Source: Euphorbia lathyris
Taxonomy: Eukaryota > Streptophyta > Magnoliopsida > Malpighiales > Euphorbiaceae
Length of the DNA: 64,000 nucleotides
Direction: 5' to 3'
Assembly: GCF_963576675.1 (NCBI RefSeq)
Contig: NC_088910.1
Location: forward strand, 106,358,807 to 106,422,806
The notes below the pieces were generated by a model that did not search any database, had not been told where the DNA came from, and worked only from the letters and a program-made list of their open reading frames with translations. Both the position numbers and the translations under genes were made by a program. Positions 18,774 to 29,161 of this stretch are shown one piece after another (within the stretch, counting starts at the first letter, position 1; the number at the start of each line of letters is the position of its first letter).

Positions 18774-20112
18774 ATCAAATTAAGACAACATAGTCAGCAT
18801 GATAACATAGCACGGGCTGAGTAAAGAATAACTCAGTACGAAAGAAGGAAAGTTTTCTTCAATAATCGAAGCTTACAAATGAAGCTGATCAAAGAAGCTG
18901 AGTAGAAAGCAACTCAGCATGAAAGAAAAGAAGTCTTCTTTGGAAATATATCTTGCAGAACGAAGCTGACCTTGGAAGCTGAGTGAAAAGCAAATCAGTA
19001 TCGGAATTGGCAACAATCAAAGACAACAGCTATCAAAGTCAAGCTGAATGATTTTCAGGACAACACCAATGATCCGTTTGACAAAAGACAAGATCCAACA
19101 GAGATCTGCGCCAATTCAGAAGCTTTGGAATTATGCATGGATACTGTTTCGAGACGCATGGGTCAATTTTCCGCTAGCTAAAAGACGAAACCTGCACAAG
19201 AAGACAAACATGCGAGAAGAAGACAAGCCTGGCGCCTGCAGAATTTAGACGACAGGATTGGCCTGAAAATCTGAAGCTGACCAGAACCATGTCGAAAGAA
19301 AGAGCCGTTTGAATTCAACGGTTAATTCCGGATTCAAATCATTGTATCTTCAGATTTCAACTATGAAAGGACAAGTACACTTCTTGGATCCTTTGCCAAA
19401 AACACAAGTGAAAAAGAGCATACATACAAAGCACATCAAAACAAGAAAAAGATCTTACACCAAATTTCTATCTCTGTGTAAAAGCTAGTTTGATTTTGTA
19501 ATCATCTAAAGTGTTCTTTGTCTGAAAAAGAACAAGTTTGTATCAATTGTAAAATTGAGAGAGTGGTGCTGAGTACTCGGTTTTAAGTACTCAGTGGTAG
19601 AGAAATCTAGGTGTTCGGTTATAGCACTTAGTAGGAGTTGAGTAGACGAATAGAGGACGGTACTCTTGCATATTCAACTGCCTTGTAAATGGTTTGTGCT
19701 CTACCTTTAAAGAGCTCAGTATTGGATTGAAAAAGCCTGGAGGGATTCTGGGGACTGGACGTAGGCAGAGAGGCCGAACCAGGATAAGTCGCGCTGAGTA
19801 ATTTCTAACTCTCTCTCAATATATATCTGTATGTGTTTCTTGCTATATTTACTCAGTATATAAATTGTTTAAACTGACACTGAGTAAATCATAGTGCTGA
19901 GTTGGGAAATGACACTTTTGTGGTCAACTTCCAACTCGCAAGTAAAACAGCTCTAGTTAGTATCTGACTAAAGCCGTGTTACGCCTCACTCGGCCGTGCT
20001 GACCAAAACTAAGTTGTGAAACTCAAAGAATTATATTAAGTCAGCATAATTAAAATGAAAAAGTTATATTAGTTCCTAACCCCCCCTTGGAACTAATCAC
20101 ACGGGACCAACA
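18774..20112 (+). repeat. 5' LTR of element B, second part
   Basis: This continues the LTR after element C to the terminus GGGACCAACA and matches 29300-32346 apart from the solo LTR there. The TATA position (19362) reads TATGAAAG instead of TATAAAAG, so this promoter copy is probably weakened. Confidence 0.94.
18816..19005 (+). repeat. 81-bp U3 repeats with GCTGAGT...ACTCAGC inverted pairs
   Basis: Units begin at 18816, 18897 and 18978, exactly 81 bp apart. Each starts GCTGAGT and, 8-9 bases later, has ACTCAG(C/T), giving short inverted repeats; the third unit is degraded. The same array is in the 3' LTR (about 29343-29530). It lies upstream of the LTR TATA box. Confidence 0.8.
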
Positions 20113-20114
20113 AG

Positions 20115-20127
20115 TGGTATCAGAGCC
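20115..20127 (+). other. Primer-binding site of element B
   Basis: TGGTATCAGAGCC, two bases inside the 5' LTR, matches initiator Met tRNA over 13 bases. Confidence 0.93.
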
Positions 20128-20176
20128 TAATAGCTCACTACTCAAAGATATAACTATCTTGAGCTGATCCCGATAA

Positions 20177-21929
20177 ATGGCTGAGAACAGCACTCGTTTC
20201 CTTCCAGGGAACCAAACAACACAGATACTCCCTGAGGGATTATCAATTAGTCGGCCTCCCCTATTCTTTGGATCTAATTATACATTCTGGAAGAATAGGA
20301 TGAAGAACTTTATTCAAGCCACAAACATGAGTGCATGGCTTGCAATAGTTCAAGGCCCATATGTGCCTTATAAAACTGTTAACAATGAGAAAGTTGTTAA
20401 GAGTGAAACTGAGTGGTCAGAAGATGACCTTAAGATATTACAAAATAACGCTTCGGCTATCAATATGCTTCACTGTGGTCTAGATGCTGCAGAGTACAAT
20501 AAGATTTCAGGTTGCGAGTCAGCACAGGAGATATGGAAGAAGCCGGAGGTGACCTATGAAGGGACGAGCAAGGTCAAGGAATCTAAGGTAAACCAGCACA
20601 TGAGACTCTACGAGCTGTTCGAGATGAATGAAAACGAAGACATCTCGGAGATGAACTCAAGATTCACAAATATCATAAATGAGCTCAAGAGGCTCGGGAA
20701 GAACTTCACCGAAGAGGAACAGGTGAAGAAAATCTTGAGAAGTCTACCCAAGAGCTGGCAAGCTAAGAAAACGGCTGTGGAGGAAGCCCAAGACTTGACC
20801 ACGTATAAGTATGACGAGATGATCAGATCTCTGCTGACTCATGAGATCTCTATGAAAAACTTCGAAGCAAAAGAAAAGTCAGAGGACAAGAAGCAGAAAT
20901 CTCTTGTCATGAAAGCTGACTCAACCGAAGCTGACTCATCAGATGATGAGGAGATGGCCATGTTTACAAGAAAAATGAAGAAGCTGTTCAGAAAGAACGA
21001 TAGGAACAGCAAGAGGCCATACAAAAGAAGCGACAGGTACAAAGCTGAGTCCAGTGATGGCAGATATAAAAAGGATAGCTCCAAGCCTGTCACATGCTTC
21101 GAGTGCCATCAAACCGGGCACATTAAGCAAAAAGGCAATGGTGGACACATGGAGTGACAACGATGAGTCAACATCATTTGAAGCTGATGCCACCGAGTCA
21201 GCAAACATATGCTTCATGGCCGATGATGCTGCTGACCACACTCAATCTGAGCAAGCTGACCTCTCAGAAGAATCTGAACAGGAGGAACACTCCAATGAGG
21301 TAACATCTTTACTCTTGCTTAGAAATGAAATGGTCAATGCCCTGAGTGATCTATATACACTAACTAAAAAGTGTAACAAGAAAATAAAAGCCCTCAGCAG
21401 GCGGTGTGACGAGATTGAAGAGGTCAAACTGAGTGACCTCAGATATCTTCTCCAAGACAACTCAACTTTGCATAACAACATGGAAACCATGCACAGGTTT
21501 GTCTCGGAAGTCCAATCAGATTCAAAGAAACTGAGAAAGGATGTCACAACCCTATAGAACCAAACAAAAGGTTCAACTAAAAATAAATCCCACGCTGAGT
21601 ACTCAGGTATAGGTCAGCGTAGACAGTTCACTCAGTGTGACTGTTGTGGGAAAAGGGGACACACAATAGATGTGTGTTGGTATAATAAGCGGATTGTCTA
21701 ATGTGACTTCTGCGGAAAGAAAGGTCATACCACCAAGGTATGCTGGCATGCTCAGCACAATGGTGCTAACCAAAAACAAAGTCACCCTAAAAGGGTAACT
21801 CATTGTGACTTCTGTGGTAAACAAGGCCACACAATAAATATATATCGTCACAAACTAAAACATGATATTGCACCTGTTTATGCTAACCAACGAGGACCCA
21901 AAAAGAATTGGGTACCTAAAGATGAATAG
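20177..21929 (+). pseudogene. Element B gag, disrupted
   Basis: It starts MAENSTRFLPGNQ and is closely related to the gag of C. A deletion at about 21126 removes the second half of the first zinc knuckle (CFECHQTGHIK, then lost) and shifts the frame. The reading continues from 21129 (KKAMVDTWSDNDES) to TAG 21555-21557 and on through further knuckles. Of these, CDCCGKRGHTIDVC and CDFCGKKGHTTKVC remain, while the last has lost its final Cys (GHTINIYRH). Another stop is at about 21699 (CAA to TAA). It ends WVPKDE-TAG at 21927-21929, in frame with pol. Confidence 0.92.
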
Positions 21930-23175
21930 TTTAAAATGCAGGTGAGCCTGAGATGCGTGGAGAAATCAAAATTATGGTATATTAACAGCGCATGCTCGAG
22001 GCACATGATTGGTGATGAAACTCAGTTCATCACACTTGAGCTTAAATGAGGTGGAAACGTAAGCTTTGGAGACAATAAAAAAGGGTAAGATAGTAGGTTC
22101 AGGTACTATCGGAGGTAACCCCACTATTGAGTCAGTCTCCTTAGTTAAAGGTCTCAAATATAACCTATTGAGCGTAGCTCAGCTGTGTGACAGTGGTAGA
22201 CAAGCTATATTTGATGCTACTTAGTGTCGGATACTCGAGGGAAAAACAAATAACTTGATTTTAACTGCCCCTCGTGTTGACAATGTATATATGTTGAGTT
22301 TAGAAAAACAGTTTTCCAAAAACATATGCTTAGTATCTAAAGAGGATAACTCCTGGCTATGGCATAGGAGACTTCGTCATGTAAACATGGACCTCCTTGC
22401 CAAATTAGCTAGAAAGCAACTAGTTGAGGGATTGCCCAAATTGAAATTTGAAAAAGATCAATTATGTAATGCCCGTCAGCAAGGTAAACAGACGAAAAAG
22501 TCTTTTCAAAGTAAAAACATTGTCTCAACCAAGCGATCATTGGAATTACTACATTTGGATCTTTTCGGACCTGTCCAGCCACTCAGCTTCGGAGGTAAGA
22601 AATTTTCCTTAGTTACTGTAGACGATTTCTCTCGGTATACTTGGATCATCTTGCTGAGTAGCAAGGATGAAACATTTGAGATGTTCACAACATTGATTAA
22701 AAAGCTTGAAAATGACAAAGATCTAAGAGTAGCTCATATTAGAAGTGACAATGGCGGAGAATTCAAAAACCAACAGTTTGATGAATTCTGTGAAGCCAGT
22801 GGCATTGACCATAACTTTTCTGCCCCTAGGACACCTCAACAAAATGGGGTTGTTGAAAGGAAGAACAGAACAATTGTTGAAATTGCTAGGACAATGCTGA
22901 GCGAAAATAGGCTTCTAAAATATTTCTGGGGTGAAGCTGTCCACACAGCATGCTATATACTCAATAGGGCTTTAGTTAGACATATTCTTAAGAAAACCCG
23001 ATATGAACTTTGGAAAGGACGGAAGCCCAATATTGGCTACTTTCGTGCCTTTGGGTGTAAGTGTTTTATACTCAACACAAAAGTTAACCTTGCTAAATTT
23101 GATGCTAAAGTTGACGAAGCGATCTTTTTAGGGTACTCAACTAACAGTAAAGCATATAGGGTGTATAATAAATGA
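21930..23175 (+). pseudogene. Element B protease and integrase, disrupted
   Basis: It is in frame with gag across TAG (FKMQVSLRCVEKSKLWY). The protease site reads WYINSACSRHM: the catalytic Asp is Asn here but Asp in C. A TGA near 22048 (CGA) and a frameshift near 22085 follow, then a TAG near 22224. Integrase is open from 22255. In its zinc region one Cys has become Arg (CNARQQ against CKACQQ in C). The DDE core is present (LDLFGP, IRSDNGGEF, VVERKNRTIVE). It ends at TGA 23173-23175. Confidence 0.9.
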
Positions 23176-24546
23176 ACTCAAGTTGTAGAAGAGTCTGTCC
23201 ATATCAAGTTCGATGAAACTAACCCTGCAGGAAAGACAACTCAGTCCGCTGAAGATGAACCAAGCTCAGCTTCCGCTGATCAAAATGGAGCCTCTGAGTC
23301 ATCTGTTCAAGGGCTGACCAAAGGTAAGCACGAAACCGAAATTACCATTGTTGACCAAACTACTCCTACAGATATTGTAGAAACACCTATTCCAGACAAC
23401 TCAACATTGCCCAAAGAAATCAAAATTCCAAGAGGACATTTGGAGAAGTCCATTCTTGATGCTGCTGACAACAAGCTGATGACGAGAGATCAGCTTAGAA
23501 AGTATCTCAGCAATGTTGCATTCGTCTCAGTTCATGATCCAAAGAGTTTCGCTGATGCTGAGCACGATGAACACTGGATCAATGCTATACAAGAGGAGCT
23601 TGATCAGTTCAAAAAAAATGAGGTATGGGATTTAGTACCAAAACCTAGGAACCAAAAGACCATAGGAACTAAGTGGGTCTTTAGGAATAAACTAGATGAG
23701 CAAGGCAACGTAGTCAGAAACAAAGCCCGACTTGTGGCCTAGGGCTATAGTCAGCAAGAGGGAATTGACTACGGTGAAACCTTTGCACCCATAGCTAGGT
23801 TAGAGGATATACGTATTTTATGTGCTTATGCTAGTTACATGAATTTCAAACTATATCAAATGGATGTCAAAAGTGCTTTCCTTAATGGATTTATAAACGA
23901 AGAGGTATATGTTAGTCAGCCTCCTGGGTTTGAAGATCCAAAGTTTCCAAACCACGTTTATAAACTCAAGAAGGCCCTATACGGCCTGAAACAAGCACCT
24001 CGTGCTTGGTATGAGAGGTTGACCAATTTCCTGCTGACCAGGAACTATGTCAGAGGCAAAGCTGACACAACCTTATTCATTAAGAAAAAGGGTAAAAATA
24101 CCCTGCTGGCACAAATTTACGTAGATGATATAATCTTTGGTGCTACTGATGAATCTATGTGCAAAGAATTTAGCAAACAGATGCAAACTGAGTTCGAGAT
24201 GTCTATGATGGGCGAACTCAACTTCTTCCTTGGACTTCAAATCAAGCAAGGGAAGAACGACATCTTCATCATTCAGTCTAAATACGCCAAAGAAATGTTA
24301 AAGAAATTTGATATGGAAGAATGCAAGCCCATATCAACCCCAATGGGTACTGATGCTGTCCTTTGTGCTGACGAGAAAGGTAAGTCAGTAGACAGTAAGT
24401 TATATCGAGGTATGATTGGCTCTCTACTCTATCTTACTGCTAGTAGACCTGATATTCAGTACTCAGTATGCTATTGCGCTAGATATCAAGCTGACCCCAG
24501 AGAATCACACCTTATAGCTGTGAAGAGAATTTTTAGATATTTGTAG
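23176..24546 (+). pseudogene. Element B linker and reverse transcriptase, disrupted
   Basis: An acidic linker rich in Ser and Glu precedes KEIKIPRGHLEKSILDAADN. RT blocks are [26 protein letters not shown] at 23740-23742 (from CAG), [44 protein letters not shown] and [21 protein letters not shown] second TAG at 24544-24546 sits where C has CAA. The catalytic YVDD is intact. Confidence 0.92.
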
Positions 24547-25062
24547 AGCTCAGTTAATGCAGGTTTGTGGTATCCAAACTCAAATGACTTCACACTCATT
24601 GGATACACTGATGCCGATTATGGACGGGACAAGCTAGAGCGTAAGAGTACTTCTGGAGGATGTCATTTCCTTGGAAGCTGTCTAGTGTCTTGGTTCAGCA
24701 AGAAGCAGTCATCAGTTGCCCTGTCTACAACTGAAGCTGAGTACATTGCTGCTGGAAGCTGTGTGGCCCAAGTCCTATGGATTAAGCAACAGCTTGAGGA
24801 TTACGGAGTTAATACAGAAACAATTGAAGTCAAATGCGATAACAAGAGCGCTATTGACCTATCTAAGAATCCAATCCAACACAGCAGGATGAAGCATGTC
24901 AGCATAAGGCATCACTTCATCAGAGATCATGTACTCAAAGGAGAGATCAAGCTGACCTACGTACCAACAGATGAACAACTTGCGGATATCTTCACTAAGC
25001 CTTTGGCTCGTGAGCAATTCAGCATATTAAGGGAAGCTATCGGTATGTGTAATCCTGTTTAA
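24547..25062 (+). pseudogene. Element B RNase H
   Basis: An open C-terminal domain: LIGYTDADYGRDKLERKSTS, SWFSKKQSSVALSTTEAEYI, VKCDNKSAIDLSKNP and ADIFTKPLAREQFSILREA, ending GMCNPV with a natural TAA. It is cut off from RT by the TAG at 24544. Catalytic acidic residues are all present. Confidence 0.92.
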
Positions 25063-25460
25063 TAAATTCTTGATCAATATTGAGTGATTATACTATATGC
25101 CGAGTAGTTATTGCATGCTAAGTAACTTACTCAAACTGAGCTAATATGAATATCATAAAATCACTTTATGCTGACTAGACATACATGCTAAGTGATTACT
25201 ATAGGCTGAGTTACTTTGTATGAAAACTTCTTCTACGTAAAACTGAGCACTTAGTATCTCAAACGTTTGGAATTCTAAATGCCGAGTAACATTAACTTGG
25301 ACATTAAATAGCACACACACATTAAATAGCCACCTAGGATGACGTAAGCGCAATAATTAGAAAACAACTGCGCCGAACATGTCATAAATGCCAGATTATT
25401 GTCGGTTGATCATCTCGAGGTAAAACGGCTACTTCAACGTTCTAGATCAACTCGACCCTC
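25063..25460 (+). other. Noncoding gap between pol and accessory ORF of B
   Basis: No gene. At 25095-25280 it holds degenerate copies of ATGC(T/C)(G/A)AGT(A), the same word that forms a regular array in the matching gap of C. Confidence 0.65.
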
Positions 25461-25468
25461 TATAAATA
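25461..25468 (+). promoter_or_regulatory. Internal TATA box before the accessory ORF of B
   Basis: TATAAATA lies 107 bp upstream of the accessory ATG. It is followed by AGTGGACGAATTCCCACTC, nearly the same as the block after the internal TATA of C. Function as a separate promoter is inferred. Confidence 0.62.
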
Positions 25469-25574
25469 GTGGACGAATTCCCACTCACATCTCTTTACAC
25501 TTTGAAATCTCTGGAAAATTGATTTCTATCTAAATCCCTAATCTTCAAATACTCTCAAAGAATCCCTAAAAATC

Positions 25575-28500
25575 ATGTCGGATTCCCAACACATCTCTAG
25601 AGCTGATCATGACGGCAATCACTCCGATGAAAACCCTCCATATCCTGCTCAGCAGGAATACGTCGATACTCCCACCAAGTCTCAAGGACAAGGTCAGCAT
25701 GACCAAACTACGAGCAAGAGCCCCCAAGCTGACCTCGCAACCTCTTCGAAAAGGAAGAAGAAGAAGGAAAAGAAAGATCCAGAAAGAACCTATTCTCCAG
25801 TTTTCGGCAGTGTTAGGGGATGGAAAATTGATCGCTCCCGCTGGTTCTCTAAAGGGTTTGTCAAAGCTGAAAAGCCCTTCTGTGAATGGATCTCTAAGAA
25901 TGGCTGAACTGGGTTGTTCTCTATCCGTGAAGCCACCTATCATGAGTTAGTAAGGGAATTCTATGCCAACTTGCGAGCTGCTGATGATGACAGTGACTAC
26001 ATGGTCACTAAGGTCAAAGGGAAGAGGATCTTTGTTAACCCTCCTTATCTCGCTACACTGCTAAATCTAAAGAACGAAGGAGCCGAACTCAGAACCACAA
26101 ACGATTCCACCAAAATTGACTATCTCGTGGAGTTCTGTAAACTAAAAGATCACAAGGGAGAAATAGCCAGCACACGTATGGGTCAAAATCAAAAGATGGC
26201 TCACTACATTCTGACCAACTTCATCTATCCCAAGATCAATGCTCAATCATCTGCATCCAACTTCGAGCAGTGCTTCATATGGCACATGCTGACCTACCAG
26301 CCACTCAACATGCCTGTATTCCTTATCGGCGGATTTAAGCGGAGCTTAGGGACACTCAGGTTGGGGTCCCTTATTACAAAGATCCTTCAAGATCACCAAG
26401 TGAGCTTAGCAGAAGAAATTCAAGTTTGGGGTACGAAGATTTCTGCAGGTATTCTATTCGGCTTGGCTTATAACCAACCAATTGTACTAAGGAAAGGAAA
26501 AGGTGCAGTGGTTGAAGAAGCACAAGCTATGCCGACCAAGAAGGGAAAGAAGGTTGTGGAGCAACCTCGTACTGACCGCACCAGACAAGATAAAAAGCGG
26601 AAAGCTGACCAAGCTGCGAAGGATGTCAACACAGTTCCAAAGAAAATTCGTTTTGTGTCGAGCGCGCAGATGGCTGCTGCTGAGCAAGCCAAGTCAGCAG
26701 GAAAAAGGCCCGCTGAGCCCGAGGAAGAAGAGAAAGAGGAAACTCCTGAGACACCTCTAAGGAAGAAGAGAAGAACATCTGGTCTGAGTCCCATTAATGC
26801 TGCCCCTCTTGACTTTGTCATCTCCGACGATTCCCACTTTATGAGAAGTCAAAAGATTGATCTTGAGAAAACACCCTTTGAACAGGAAGATGATTTGGGA
26901 GATTTTGGAGGCCAGTTTGAAGCTGAGCGAACAGCTAATGTTGATGATGAGCAAGATAAGGATGCTGCTGAGCAAACTAAGTCAGTTGATGATGAGCCAA
27001 CTGAACTACAAGCTGACCAAACAGTAAAAGTTCAAACTGTGAGAAGCCTTAATGATGACCTAGAGCTCAATTCTTCTTCTGAATCTCTAGACTCGATTGG
27101 TGCTGACCAATCACCTCCAACCAACAAGGTCAGTTCTGAAAAGAGTTTCAAACGCAAAGCTCACAAGTCCAACTCCCTAGACCTATTGGCTGATTCTCCA
27201 CTTAGAGAACCAATTACTGACCTAACTGGACTTCAGTACGAATTCTTCTCCTCCGTCATAGAGCCAACTCCGGATCAATTCACACAAAAGCAAGCCTCTG
27301 TTACTCATACTGAGGAACAAGCCAAGACCCCTGAAAATCCAATCCCTGCCAAGCAAGAGCTCGAAGTCCAAGCTGATAGAGAACGAGACAAGGAATATCC
27401 TGCTCATGACAATGCTGAGTTGCCTCCTCCTACACCAACTCAACTTCAAACCAATGTTGAGCAGGTCAATATCTCTGCCGATCCACCTCTTTCCAATCTT
27501 GAAACGCAGAATGTTGAACAGTCAGTCCCTGCTGCTGATCTGAACAAAAGTCCAGCTGTTAATCATGCTGGACCATCTGGTACTGGAAAGCAACCTACTC
27601 AAATACCGGCTACTGAGCGAACTCCTAAGGCAACTTATGCCTACCTAAATGCTACTGAGTCTGGGCATCGAATCATTGACTCAGCTCAATCCATTCTCCA
27701 AGATTTGACTTCCTCTCATACCGATGCTGCTGGGTTCGTTAATGTTGAGTCAACACAACTTTCTTCTGTCACTCAGCTCTTGAATGAGATCAAGGGTCTC
27801 AAAGATCTTGTGAGTGTCATGACAACTGTTCAATCTCAACAACCCAAGCAAGACTCCATAGTGAAGCTGGCTGAACTGCAGTTAATGATGGTGAATCACA
27901 TGGATTCCCTCCAAGGCTAAATAAATGCTTTGTCTGCAGTAAACCCGGGATATGCTACCTCTGCTGAGGTTGACCACCACTTCACCAAGCTACACTCTGA
28001 GCTGACCGGTACTCGTGCACTAATTTCCTCCTCTTCCTAGTGTTCGATCGAGCAAATTAGCGAAGCTATCCGTCTACTCAACTTGAGTAAGGAAGAGATG
28101 GATACTGACTTGGTAAAAACAAATGAAATCCTGCAATACTCCCAAGCCACCTTCAAACATGTGCGCCACACGAATGCTCAACGTCAGTTCTACGATTCAG
28201 CCTTGCTCAAAATGTATCATCAAGCTTATGCTAGGCTGACTGATACGCTGACCTGGATTGGGAAATCACAAGAATATATTCTTAGTATGCTTAGTGCATC
28301 TATTCGAGTCCTCGGATCCATTATAGATGATGGCGTTCCTGTTTTCGACGGTCTCAGGGAAAGCACGAAATAGCTTAAGGCGTACTCAGTGAGATTAACT
28401 TGTGCTGCTCTCAATGACACTTTCATTCCTCCTCCGCCTGATGCTGGCAAAACGGGGGAGAAAGAACAAGCTGATGGAATTCAGCACAAAGGAGAAGAAG

Positions 28501-28589
28501 GAGAAGCATCTGGTAGTCAACAAAGAAACGCCAAGGGAAAAGGCAAAGTTAATCCTGCCCACCAAGCCCAAGTCAACAGGAAGAAATAG
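25575..28589 (+). pseudogene. Element B accessory ORF in the env-like position
   Basis: It starts MSDSQHISRADHDGN. Stops are TGA at 25905-25907 (Trp TGG expected from C), TAA at 27918-27920, TAG near 28038 and TAG near 28371. The middle 668 codons are open. The domain near the N terminus has RWFSKGFVKAEKPFCEWI, YHELVREFYANL and LRLGSLITKILQDHQ. A long acidic, Pro/Gln-rich middle carries basic clusters (RKKRRTS, SFKRKAHKS). The C-terminal part has QRQFYDSALLKMYHQAY and LTWIGKSQEYILSML, shared with C. It ends in a Lys-rich tail. It resembles accessory ORFs of plant retroelements rather than a membrane envelope; no transmembrane segment is evident. Confidence 0.82.
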
Positions 28590-29148
28590 ATTAGTTAATC
28601 CTAGAATTTGACTTGTAGTACTTGTCTGGCGTTTTCTATCTGTTTGTTTGCTAACCAAACTATCTATTTTAAAAGCATCTTTTAAACTGACTTATCTATT
28701 TGTGATGCTTAATTGTTGTGCTATATGCTGAACTATCTTAAAAGAACAAACACACTAAAATTAAAAGGGAACATGCTGAGAAAAATGCTCAACACACACT
28801 TACTTTGATACATAAATACATTTGCTCTAATACATGAATTCATATATATAATCTCTCTGATACCTAAGCTGACCGCGTATCAAACGGAGTAAATACATGT
28901 TCCAAGTATTGACCACTTCTGAAAGCTGACCTAGGCTCATCTGAATTAGATCTTGGAAGGTCTAGAATTGAACTTGGTCGGTACAAGCATGTTTTGATTT
29001 TTCTCAATTAAATCTTGGAAGGTTTAGAGTTAAATTGAATCAAATAGATGCAACCCTTACGAGGGAGTAATTTCAGAAGAATGAAAGACAATTCAATCAT
29101 GGGGAATTTCAAAACAGAGTTCCATAACTAAATATTTTGCCAACATCA
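28590..29148 (+). other. 3' untranslated stretch of element B
   Basis: AT-rich, no gene seen. It ends at the polypurine tract. Confidence 0.75.
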
Positions 29149-29161
29149 AAATGGGGGAGTT
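29149..29161 (+). other. Polypurine tract of element B
   Basis: AAATGGGGGAGTT directly before the 3' LTR. Confidence 0.9.

Noticed and set aside
19048..19248. Open frame of 66 codons in the 5' LTR of B, and the longer one at 31280-31720
   Set aside because: They lie in LTR U3/R across the TATA position, are not conserved in length between the two LTRs and have no homology.
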